This document shows positions 55,304 through 64,000 of a DNA stretch of 64,000 bases, piece after piece (the stretch's first letter is position 1; every line of letters starts with the position of its first letter). The translations under genes and the position numbers were made by a program. Below the pieces are notes generated by a model. That model saw only the letters and a program-made list of their open reading frames with translations. It was not told the DNA's origin and made no database searches. Source of the DNA: Porphyra umbilicalis (Eukaryota; Rhodophyta; Bangiophyceae; Bangiales; Bangiaceae); NCBI GenBank assembly GCA_002049455.2, contig KV918865.1, positions 1 through 64,000 of the forward strand, written 5' to 3'.

Positions 55304-56384
55304 TCCGTCGTGTCATGAGGAAGGGGCGAGCTCGACTAACCTTGGACAAGTGAGAGTGCCTTACTTTTCATGTCGTTGGAGTTGGTCCCATCGGAGGGAG
55401 CTTGCATGCGTCCATGGGTGTCGCTCCATGCTTTGGCTTTCCTGGTGGCCCGTCGACTGCGCCCTAGGACGGCCCGTGAGCCGGCGGAGTTATGTACCCC
55501 GCATTTGTGTGTTACTGTTTTGTATGCCATTGCCCGCTAAGGGCTACGCTTGTTGACGCCACGCCCCGTGGATGGGTCGGCTGCTTGTTTTGCTCATTTG
55601 TTTGTACCACCGCGGCGTACCGCATTGGCCCGTCGTCGGCCTATCTGGTATGCTTCATATTCTCGATTAGTCACTCAACAAAGTGCTCACCACGGAGGTC
55701 CAAAAGGGAAGCGCAGCATGGTAGGCAGCCCGCCCGAAAAGAAAAAGATACCGTACCCCGTACCGCGGCCGCGTCTGCAGTACCGGGATGGCTTCGGCCA
55801 GGCAACCGGGCGACCAAAATTGCGCAGGTGCAATGGTAACTCTCACTCCCGGCATCGGTCCTTACTTGCTCTGCCGCTACCACATCTAAGCCCATGGAGG
55901 CTTCGAATCGGCGCGGGCCTCATGACTGTTGCCTTGCACCTGAACATGTTTTGCACGGGAGTGGCTCCCGTCCAGTACTGCGTTCGCGAACGAACAGACT
56001 GAACGAAAGTGGCTCCTGTTCAGAGTGTCGATATTTCTGACGAGGGTGGCGCTTGTGACCCGCAGATATGTCCGGTGGGCGCGTTCCTGTCGCGTGATCC
56101 ACAATGTCATTTGACTGACATTGTTGGTCGCGTGTCAGTCATCGATTTATGGTATACTAGATCCAAACTTTTCGCCCCGGAAAATTGCAATTGAACAGGA
56201 TACTCCGTATATTTGTTCCGTATCCGGCACGGTCGGATGCTAATCCGCTGCCGGCGTGCTCCTACGGTTCTCTTGTCCCCGACACAGTTAGCCCCCCTGC
56301 GCGACACGTTGGCGACACTCGACCGCTGTGTGTCGCCAATGTGTCGCCAAGAAGGAACCAAAACTTCTCCTGGGGCACAACCGC
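55304..56384. other. Unassigned region
   Basis: Ordinary composition, no gene. A small hairpin (ACAATGTCA ... TGACATTGT) lies near 56101-56124. Confidence 0.4.
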
Positions 56385-56756
56385 CTACGACTGCGCTTGT
56401 GGCTTGGCGATAGAATCCTGGGCGTGGGGTAGCAATACCGTGAGCGACTGCAGCAAGGTTTCCTTGGATTCGACCACGGACTGGCTCTGGTTGGGGGTCA
56501 AAACGTCCGGCATTCGCTTCAGGGAGAAGTGGCTCATGTGCCGCGGGGTGACCCAGTCATAGGGAGCAACACCAGTCGTCCGTTGTGGCCGCGAAATATA
56601 CGACAATGTTTGTATGGACATGAGCTCGTCCCAGGTGTCCTGATGCTTCTCGGCAAGCCTTTTCATGAGTAGCCCATCAGTAAGCATTTTTTCGGGTGTG
56701 AGTCCTGGCGTACTTGCACTCATGCAATTTATCAGACCAGTCCGATCCAAACTCAT
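56385..56756 (-). pseudogene. Ty3/gypsy integrase fragment
   Basis: The frame reads KHQDTWDELMSIQTLSYISR then PQRTTGVAPYDWVTPRHMSH, which corresponds to the post-catalytic integrase segment of the complete gypsy element (DHQDRWDELVSMLTLAYNSR, PQQSTGVALLEFVTPERVRS). The sequences have clearly diverged, so this is an older, different family member. No LTR is seen next to it. Confidence 0.75.
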
Positions 56757-58129
56757 TCACACGACCGCCTCAACCACGTGACCATACCAGAGAAAAAGTA
56801 AGTATAATGTGGCACCTGATGAGTGGCTGAGAGCATTTCTATATCCACGTCCCACGGGCAGCGGAGAAAGAGTGCGAAGCAGAGCGCGCTAGCAGCCAGA
56901 TGCATTGGTGTCTGCGCATGAAAGTGAAACCGGACTGGTGCACGGGCGGGGCTGACCACAGAGGCGCGTGTGTAATCGCGCGTGGGCCAGGGGGTCATGC
57001 ACTCCCGCTCGTTGCAGTCAAGCAGACAGTGGCAACCTGATCATGCGTCGTGACACACAGGCTTTACCAGCTTGCATTATCTGTTTCTTGACCGGCAGGC
57101 AGCCGCTATGGGTGCCAGAGATCGTTGCAGGTCCCGAAATGACCGGTCGTATGAGGCTTTCAGTCCTGGCTCTCGTGAAAAAGAGACATTCTGGGGCGCC
57201 CGAAGCTGTCATTTGTTTTCACCCCTATCTGCTTCCCAGCCAGGTGCTCATAAGCTCCTATAGTGACTTCCAGCGCTTCCTGACGTGTCTCAGGCGTCGA
57301 TTACGACGTTGGAAGCTTTGCTGAATCACCGCTTATGGACAGCTGAGGCGCACCATTTCCGGGAAAAGAGCAACGGATTTGCAAACAAAACTGGATCAGA
57401 ACCGAGCATGCACGCAGCGCTGTGGCCTTGGGCGTGGTCGGTCGTTAACGACGCTGCAGCGACCGCACCTGCCGCGCGTCGCGGGGCGTCGACGCATTTC
57501 GAGCGCCGGGTCCTCTCCCACGGCTGGCGGGCGGCGGGCGGCTGATGGCGTCGCGGGCGGTGGTAAGCGTTGCTGCTGCCGTCGACGCGTCGAAGAGTGG
57601 CGCGACGGTGCTCCCGTGCGCAGGTCTCCCTCCACAGCTGTATGTGCGGGTCAGGGTTGTGCTGCCATTGGTGGTAAGTAGCGGTGGCGGTGGCGGCGGC
57701 GGCGGCGGTGGTGACCGGCCACGCTCCATGCGATTAGCATCCATTGCCGGCACGACCGGCGGCGGCGGTGGGGCAAAATTTGGGGAGATGACGGGCGGCG
57801 GAGCGCTGCGGGCGGCAAGAAGTGGGAGAGCAAAGGGCGCCCGGGGGGTGGGAGAGACGACCGTGCACGTGCCTCCGCCGCTGCTCACGCCCGTGGCGGC
57901 GGCGCGGCGGCGTGCACGCGTGGCCGCGGTGACCGCGGCGGGCGGCCACGCTCGCCGTCATCCGCCTGTCTGTGGTCGTCACCGCCGCCGCCGCGCACCA
58001 CTGTCAGGCGCACACCCATCGGCGGCCACGCGGCGCCTCGGTCGCTGTGCTTATGACGGCGTGCGCGCTGCTGCTGCTGGCGATGCGCTGTGGCGCGATG
58101 CGGCGGCTGGATGCGCTCCGCACGTTCTT
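56757..58129. other. Unassigned region with a GC-rich island
   Basis: 57000-57400 shows no recognised feature. About 57540-58110 is a GC-rich island with a run of ten Gly codons (GGC/GGT repeats near 57680-57712). The frame from ATG 57545 is open for 208 codons, but the product is low-complexity Ala/Arg/Gly and I do not call it a gene. Confidence 0.4.
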
Positions 58130-58870
58130 CAATTCCCTAGCCTTTTTCGACAGGGTGCTCTGAAAGTGTAGTGATGCACACATATACTTAGATAAGGGAC
58201 TTGCTCTCCGTTTCAGAGGTGACAGTCTGCATTCGCGTCATCAGGGATCTGAGGGCGTGTCAGTGTTGGAAGGGTCGCGATGACGCTAAAAACGAATGGA
58301 GTTACGTGGCTGAAAGGATTGTCCTGCCACAGGGGTCACTGGACCCGGACGGCGCCTGCCCCCGTGCCCCCTCTACCACCCCGAGTTGCGCGCGGTGACC
58401 GCGCGCAGCGACTTCCGGGGCTTGATGCGCCCACGATGACCCGCGGGTGATCGTGCCTGCGCGCCTTCTTCTGTTGCGGCGGCGCGTCGGCGGTTGCTGA
58501 CGACATCTGGCGGCGCGGTTACAGGCGCCTCGTCGCGCGGCGATCAGTCCCACCCGCCCGCCAGTGCGCCTTTTTGGCCGCCCTGCCCGCCGTGCGCAGA
58601 TGCGCTGCGCGGCGGAGTGACGGCCTCGCCCGTGGGCGCGGCCCCACGCCGGCGGGGACCGCCGCCGCTGCGGTGGCGGACGCGGCACCCCTGTCCCCGC
58701 CCGACGCCCCCCCCACCACGGCAACGTGGCTGTACGTGCCCCCGTGCGCGCTCGCGGCCAAAGAGCCGGCCGGCGTGCCCTGTGTCAATGCGTCGCCAAG
58801 CGCGCCACCGCCCTGAAGGCCAGGGTATTGCACACACGTGCCTGGAATGCCATGAATCAACGAGGAGTGA
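58130..58870 (-). repeat. Uninterrupted copy of the GC-rich unit found in element A
   Basis: Reverse complement of the unit spread over 6118-6160, 6546-7105 and 8044-8160, without the two insertions. Its ends carry an inverted motif near CCCTRGCCTT (about 58135 and about 58815), so it may be an independent small element. It serves as the empty-site control for the insertions at 6161 and 7106. Confidence 0.7.
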
Positions 58871-59128
58871 ACGAAGGAGCAGGCGGCTATTGTGATTTGG
58901 TAGAAACATGGTGTCAGAGTCGGTGGCCCCAGAGCATTCCCACCAATGTCGGGCCAACGCCATCTTGGGCACACGTTGCAGAAATGTGTCTTAAATTCGC
59001 CGTTGGCCAGTTCTCGGGGCGGGTAACAATGACTAACTAGCACGCGGCGTTGCCAACGGACGTTAAGCAAGTTCAAACGCGAATGTACTTGCGTCCGATT
59101 CGGGGTCGGAGCCGTTGGCCCCGGGGCT

Positions 59129-59165
59129 AACGAGTTGCCAACGGAGTTTCCGTTGGCAACTCGTT
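59129..59165. repeat. Perfect hairpin, 17-bp arms
   Basis: AACGAGTTGCCAACGGA, a 3-base loop (GTT), then the exact reverse complement. Part of a wider palindromic segment built on GTTGGCCCC that continues on the far side of the 59177-59554 insertion. Confidence 0.9.
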
Positions 59166-59176
59166 GGCCCTGGGTA

Positions 59177-59554
59177 GGGTTGCTCAGAACGCCCGGGGCG
59201 TCGTTAAGGGCGTCGTTAAGGGCGTCACCAGGGCGTCAATTGAGGGTCGTGCGCCTCGAATGCCCAAACTCAAAAGGGCGTCAGCAAAGCGTCGCGAAGA
59301 GATAGATTTCAGGGGGGTCTACATGATTCAGTAGGTGGCGGCTGTGCACCTTGGTTGAGGACATGCACCCGGTCTTGACACAAACATGACATAAGCAAGA
59401 AGAACATGGGTGCCACATGACTGATATCCCTAATACTGAGGGTGCTACTTGGGGCGTCGTGAGGGCGTTTTGGCTGCCTAATGGGGCGTTAGTAAGGCAT
59501 CTTTTCCGTCGCGCGCCCCTGACACCCCCGAAATAGGGGCGTCGTGTGCAACCC
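59177..59554. mobile_element. 378-bp TA-flanked MITE
   Basis: Ends begin GGGTTGC and continue to ACGCCC on both strands with minor differences. TA flanks both ends (59175-59176, 59555-59556). The interior is rich in GGGCGTCGT/GGGCGTTA motifs. No ORF. Confidence 0.75.
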
Positions 59555-59556
59555 TA

Positions 59557-60255
59557 GCCCTGGGGCCAACGGGTCCTGTGCTCTGATTGGTCCATCGCAG
59601 ATTCACGGGGTTAAATGAGTGACATATGGCAGTTCATATTGTTCTCAGATTGCCCGATTTTTCATATTTTTGTTTCGACAGCTACCCACGGATTGAATAT
59701 GGGACCTCTCGGAACTGGACGGCCGCGTGCCAGCTCGGCCCCAGGGCCCTGATCGTTGGAGTATGTCACGTATCTCTTATGCGGTGGCGCGTGGTCGAAC
59801 GCGCTTTTGGGCCCGTCGGACACGCGGCGCGATTCCACCGACACTGCCAAAACCAGTGGATCAGAGCGATCGTCGCCGAAGCATGAACATTTTTTCCGAG
59901 CCGGATCTGGATCGACTTGGATGACTCCAGACTGTGGACCCTAGACCCCATCTAGATTGGTCCCAGATGGATAGGAAATGACTTTCTCGATAACTGTACT
60001 GCTGACCTCCAAAAAGTGGCGGTTCTAGAGTGCTTGCAATCATTCAACAGCGTACGTGGACCAATGGAAAGGCTAGAAATCATGCGAGTTCCTTACACAG
60101 TCTCCTCATGCAGCTCTGCGCACTGGAAACGCACATCAGGATCTCACGAAATCTGAAAAAATTTGTTGATCTCATGAAAAATTACAGGTCTGGCCCAGAA
60201 CCCTCTCCATGCCCTCTTCTGGCCAAAGCAAGCGGCCCAAAAATCTCAGGAAATC
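59557..60255. other. Unassigned region
   Basis: About 700 bp of comparatively AT-richer sequence with no recognised gene or repeat. Confidence 0.4.
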
Positions 60256-60618
60256 TCATTGTGGGCCCTCGTCACTGTTGCCGTCGTCAGTGCCATCGGC
60301 GTAGACGCCACCAGGTGCCTCAGTGGTGAACATGGCGCGATTCTTGTCATCACCGTCCACAATGCGCAGGCCGTCGAAGTGGTTGCTGTGACCCGAAAGC
60401 CAGGCGTCAATCGACTCCATCTCGACTCGCCACAGCTTGTATTCGCCGCCCATTTTGCCAGTGCGGCGGCGCGTGCGCAGCCCGGCCGTCACCATCAGCT
60501 CATGGCGCACCCAGCTCGAGATGGCGGCGAAATGTCCGGCGGTCATCTCAAGGTAGTCGACACCGCCGACGCCGCTGATCTGGATCACTCGTTTGTGAAC
60601 GCCGAGCCGCGCGAACAT
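60256..60618 (-). pseudogene. Unknown gene family, copy 2, C-terminal part
   Basis: A 120-codon frame matching the C-terminal part of the 52607-55303 gene in order and spacing: GVGGVDYLEMTAGHFAAIS corresponds to GVAGNNDVVACLTAHVALV, a Trp/Glu/Ser region follows, and GLRIVDGDDKNR corresponds to GLRLVDGADPHR. It ends in an acidic tail. The N-terminal part of the same gene lies at 63337-63990, on the other side of a Tc1/mariner-like element. No known domain. Confidence 0.55.
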
Positions 60619-60898
60619 GCGTCTTTCGGCCGCAATAATGCCGTGTCGACCTAAAGTCTACCTCATCTTATTGGTCCTATGGAAAAATGGCTCTGGTTTC
60701 GGCGCATGTACACCAATCAGCCCCAAACTTTGTAGAAGTATCAGAGGGTGGCCCTCGGGTCCTGAGGAGAAAAAACGCAGCACGAAGCGCAGCAGATCCC
60801 ACTTTTTGGTGCCCTCTTCCGCGATCAGGGACATCCGATCCGCCCGATTCTGGACAGCACCCGATTTATCACCGACCAAATCGAGAAGCTCAGAATGA

Positions 60899-62932
60899 CA
60901 AGGAGGCTACTTTTCCAGCCTCGTGAGCTCGATTTTAAGATCTCGTGATGCCGCACGGATAAAGAGCGGGGATGCTGACAGCTGACTAAACGGAGAGATT
61001 TCTCGGAGGACAAGTAGCCGTGAAGCGCAGCGCAAGCCGAATTCATCACTGGCAGCGGCCTACGATTGATGTGCAGCCCAATTGCGTAAACTCAATGACA
61101 AGCAGCAATCCCTCAGCAAACGTGGAAATCACACACCCTACGGCCACACGCACCTCCGCTCAAGCCACATTCACTCCTCGTCCTCCTCCTCGTCTTCCTA
61201 GAGACCATTCACACCCTCCCCCTCAGCATCGTCCATCTCAATCTCCTGCGCGTCCAAAATCCCCTCCACCTCCGCCCTCAATGCAGCCACCTCCATGTAA
61301 TGGTTCTCCATGCCAATAGCGTGGTCCTCATACCACCCCCAGGCCTCGGCCGAAACCTTGGCGAACTCGATGTCCACGAGCTCCTGCAGGCGCGATGTAG
61401 TGAACTTCACGTTCGCCTTCCGCAGCGCGACCTTGACGGTGGCCCACACCATCTCAATCGGGTTCAGTTCGGGCTGGGCCACCGGGGAAAAGATGACAGC
61501 TACGTCAAATCTTGCCGCCAAATCTTGCAGCAGGTAGCGCGGCGTCGGTTGGGGCTTCACCGCCTGCTCACGCAGCTCTGGGACAGTCATTTGCTGCCGC
61601 AAGGTAGCAGACCATTCCTCAGGCACAGCTTCATGCTGCTCCAGCCACGCTTCGCCGTCGGCTTTTCGCATCTTTCACGAGGCTGGTCGAGATTCCGCTG
61701 TCAGCCTCATATGGTAGGGCGCTCGGTCCACGACGAGTACTCCTCCTTGAATCTTGTCGAGCACCTTGTCCTCAAGCCATTTCAGCCACAAGTCCGAGTT
61801 CATTTCGCCATGGTAGTCGCCCGTCTTTTTCTTGCCCAGGAACACGAGACCGGCATCTTGGACGAGCCCCGAGTCGCGGGACCCCACGTGGGCGACGATG
61901 ATTCGCGCCCCTTTGCCCGACGGCACGTTGAGGCGCGTGCGCAAGGACCTGTCGTTCCACGTGCGACTGGGCGTCATATTCTTGTTTGCCCAAGTTTCAT
62001 CGGTGTAGTAGATGATGCGCTTAGCTGCACGGTACTCGCGCATTTTCTTGATGAAGTTCTCCCGCTGCGCGATGATTGTTGTCTTCTCGCGCGCCACATC
62101 GTAATGATTAGGCCCAACGGTAAACTTAAATCCCAGGTCCGTCATGGCCCACTGAAGGGTAGCTCTGGACCACGTGTAGGTGGAAAATCTCCACTCCAGC
62201 CAGCTACCACGCTTGCGACCTTGAGATATTCCAGAGTACTGTCCAATGTGGGTACAGATTTCTCTTCATATTGCTTGTACACGGCCTCCCGCACGCGGGC
62301 CAACTCGGTCGCGGGGATGCGTCGCTTAGTCGCACGGCGCTCGCGCTTACCCAACCGCGGCCGGGTCGCCGCGTACCCCTCCTCGGCAATGCGCACCACA
62401 GAGCGCGCCGACAACCCCGCCGCCCGCGCCGTGCGCTCCACATGCTGCATGGGCAGTTCTGTGCGCCCGGTGTCGCGCTCGGCCTCGAAAATGCCCCTCA
62501 TGTGACGCACAATCTCTACCACCTCGACCGGAATCCGGCGCATCGCGCGCACGATGCTACGGGGCAATTGCGCGGCCGTATCTGTCGAAGACAATCTGAC
62601 CCGCCGGGCGTGCGGATGGGTGCAGAGGAGGGTCGCAGTGGTCCACACGCTGCCCCACGAGAGCGACCGCGAAAGGTGGGTAGGAGGCACGACGGCACCG
62701 GTGGGGGTGGGGTGGGGGGCAGGTGTGCGACGGCGCTTCAGCCACGCACGGTGCCCTTCCAGGACAGCCCTGGCTTAAATTTGGGCGTTCCCGTGCACGG
62801 GCGCTCATTGGCTGCTGACGAAGCGCGCGCGCGCGCAAGCCGATTGACTGCCGAGTGTCATGGAATCGGATCAAAAAAGGCGCGCCAGAGATCGCACTTT
62901 TGGATGAGCGAATTTTAAAGTAGCCTCCAACT
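60899..62932 (-). mobile_element. Tc1/mariner-like element inserted in the unknown gene, copy 2
   Basis: A 12-bp core GGAGGCTACTTT occurs at 60902-60913 and in reverse complement at 62917-62928. Slightly longer, imperfect ends (CAAGGAGG... and CAGTTGGAGG...) fit Tc1/mariner termini that begin CAGT. A TA duplication is not evident at either edge. It encodes a DDE transposase on the minus strand and separates two parts of one gene. Confidence 0.6.
61198..62543 (-). pseudogene. Tc1/mariner-type transposase with long D-E spacing
   Basis: From ATG 62543: a helix-turn-helix region (ERTARAAGLSARSVVRIAEE), then VPTLDSTLEYLK, after which the frame shifts near 62218 and resumes with RFSTYTWSRATLQWAM. 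The catalytic core follows: first Asp in IIYYTDETWANKN, second in VLVVDRAPYHM, Glu in QPELNPIEMVWATVK. About 90 residues lie between the second Asp and the Glu, far more than the 34 of classical Tc1. A TGA at 61675-61677 interrupts this spacer (RPAS*KMRKADGEAW). The frame ends in TAG at 61198; the next eight codons are acidic before a TGA. Two breaks make it a pseudogene, though both may be recent. Confidence 0.8.
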
Positions 62933-63336
62933 GTCACGGGACCGCTGCAAGAAACTGTTACGCTTCTTCTCGACATACTCTTTACGGACGTCTATATTTG
63001 GCCAGTGGGATGGGAGCGCTGCGCAGAATAGTGCAATCGAATGCACGAGGTATGGGAACATGGGACATATGCGAGAAACGGTGCTGTGACCTCGTCCGGA
63101 TCGCCCAGCGTGCCGGAAGGCCTGAAAACAAAGCGTCTGAGCCGTATCTTTCCGATATGGGTGTGCCGTTGAAGGGCTTCCTATCGAAGAACACGCACCA
63201 TTTCTTGCAGAAAAAAGGTTTAGGGGGTCTCTATCCTCCGTGTGAAGACCACTTGTCGTATGCGGTCGTAGCGGCGGAGTTCTGGTCTCTTCGAAAAAAG
63301 TGCGGTTCTCAGAGGACTAATAGAGTGAGACGGACT
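62933..63336. other. Spacer between the transposon and the N-terminal part of copy 2
   Basis: About 400 bp with no recognised motif. It may contain decayed sequence of the middle of the interrupted gene. Confidence 0.35.
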
Positions 63337-63990
63337 TTAGGTACGACCGGCAGAAGGACTCTTCCTTAAGCCACATCTTTGCCTTCTTCTTGCCCAGCTT
63401 TGAGGGTTAAAGCCAACCTTCGACCAGTAGCCCACCAGCGCATACTTCTTCGGGTCGTACACCAGGTGCGGGATGACGACCTTAGGAGGCTTGAGGGGTC
63501 GCTTCTTTTTCACTTGGCCGGGCTTGTTTCGAACCGGGAAAAGGCGCGGCGTCAGCAAGTAGTCTGACGCCTCTTGCGTCGTGATATCGCGCATCCTGAC
63601 CACAGTTGCAATGAGCAAGCTCCAAGCGCGGCTCAAGTTGAGCATCGAGTAGCGGCTGATGTTGGTCGTCCCCGTCGCGCGTCGTGCGTCCTCTCGGAAG
63701 TGCTGGCGGATCTCGTCGATCTCTTCCTCGTTCTTAGCCGCAATAATGAACGCGTTGTCACTCATCGGCTGCTCGTTCTCGGTCGAGAGCGCGTCGCCCC
63801 GCGCCGTCTGCATAGTGGAGCGCGCGATGACCGTGTCGTTAAGGGTGACCACCGCCTGCGCCGTGGCCTCGTACCCCTTTCCTTGAGTGTCCACCTTGCC
63901 GGCAAGTCGAGAGAGAGAGGCGCCAAGGTCTTTGACGTCCTCGGTGCACTGGCCGACCTCGTCGACGATCAGGCGGATGACGTCCGTCAT
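63337..63990 (-). CDS. Unknown gene family, copy 2, N-terminal part (continues beyond the window edge)
   Basis: An open frame of 217 codons from an ATG ten bases from the window edge; the frame is also open upstream, so the true start is probably outside. The first part is helical and may form a coiled coil (VKDLGASLSRLAGKVDTQG). ALSTENEQ corresponds to ALATEQHD just before the intron of copy 1, and ITTQEASDYLLTPRLFP corresponds to IDVREADDLLARRWCLP after it. No intron interrupts copy 2 here. A basic segment (KKKRPLKPPKVVIPHLV) follows. No known domain. Confidence 0.5.
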   Translation of the reverse strand: MTDVIRLIVDEVGQCTEDVKDLGASLSRLAGKVDTQGKGYEATAQAVVTLNDTVIARSTMQTARGDALSTENEQPMSDNAFIIAAKNEEEIDEIRQHFREDARRATGTTNISRYSMLNLSRAWSLLIATVVRMRDITTQEASDYLLTPRLFPVRNKPGQVKKKRPLKPPKVVIPHLVYDPKKYALVGYWSKVGFNPQSWARRRQRCGLRKSPSAGRT

Positions 63991-64000
63991 GACATTCTTC

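Noticed and set aside
57545..58171. 208-codon ORF with a true ATG and poly-Gly run
   Set aside because: Low complexity throughout, no conserved segment, and it runs into the transposon-related unit at 58130.
1..64000. tRNA and rRNA genes
   Set aside because: I found no convincing tRNA cloverleaf or rRNA core sequence by eye; a dedicated scan would be needed to exclude a tRNA.

Overview
The window is nuclear DNA of a GC-rich eukaryotic microbe or alga. One intact housekeeping gene is visible: an intronless ER protein disulfide isomerase at 2629-4278. Nearly everything else is mobile elements, their relics, repeats and decayed genes. A clear GT-AG intron at 53977-54206 and elements of the Ty1/copia, Ty3/gypsy, pogo, Tc1/mariner and KDZ/tnp2 types rule out a prokaryote. 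The species cannot be fixed from the sequence; a protist (for example a stramenopile or rhizarian) is compatible, but this is a guess.

Layout, left to right. 1-2240: non-coding DNA, then a 664-bp TA-flanked element carrying an unknown 163-aa ORF. 2629-4278: PDI. 5.7-8.4 kb: an inverted-repeat element (A) hosting two younger insertions; its internally deleted relative (B) lies inverted at 16.2-16.9 kb. 8.46-9.98 kb: a nearly perfect palindrome with 560-bp arms, touching a complete pogo/Tigger element (9981-12699). 18.3-20.0 kb: an unknown Cys/His and Gly/Ala-rich ORF cut by the LTR of a Ty3/gypsy chromovirus (19947-28636, minus strand). 28.6-37 kb: GC-rich DNA with a MEF2-like MADS-box fragment, a decayed Myb/SANT-like gene and a large coding minisatellite, all on the minus strand. 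39825-44783: a full-length Ty1/copia element with a perfect 5-bp target duplication. 45.3-46.95 kb: a tandem satellite of about 484 bp. 48.4-51.0 kb: a minus-strand KDZ/tnp2-like transposase relic, divergent from an unknown spliced gene at 52.6-55.3 kb. 56-60 kb: relics and small hairpin elements. 60.2-64.0 kb: a second copy of that unknown gene on the minus strand, split by a Tc1/mariner-like element (about 60899-62932).

How the parts relate. The two retrotransposons have LTR pairs differing at only a few bases, so both are young. The copia element shows a primer-binding site matching the anticodon stem-loop of initiator tRNA-Met, the half-tRNA priming known from Drosophila copia. It also carries a TAG in integrase and YVDN in place of YVDD, so this copy is probably not autonomous. 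The gypsy element reads gag, protease and pol in three frames offset by -1 steps and carries an antisense ORF in its 3' region. At least five unrelated families with TA target duplications occur within 64 kb. The best candidates for something undescribed are the two-copy unknown gene family beside the KDZ-like transposase, the small TA-flanked element with its own ORF, and the antisense ORF of the chromovirus.

All coordinates were read by eye. Identity statements are by-eye comparisons, not computed alignments.
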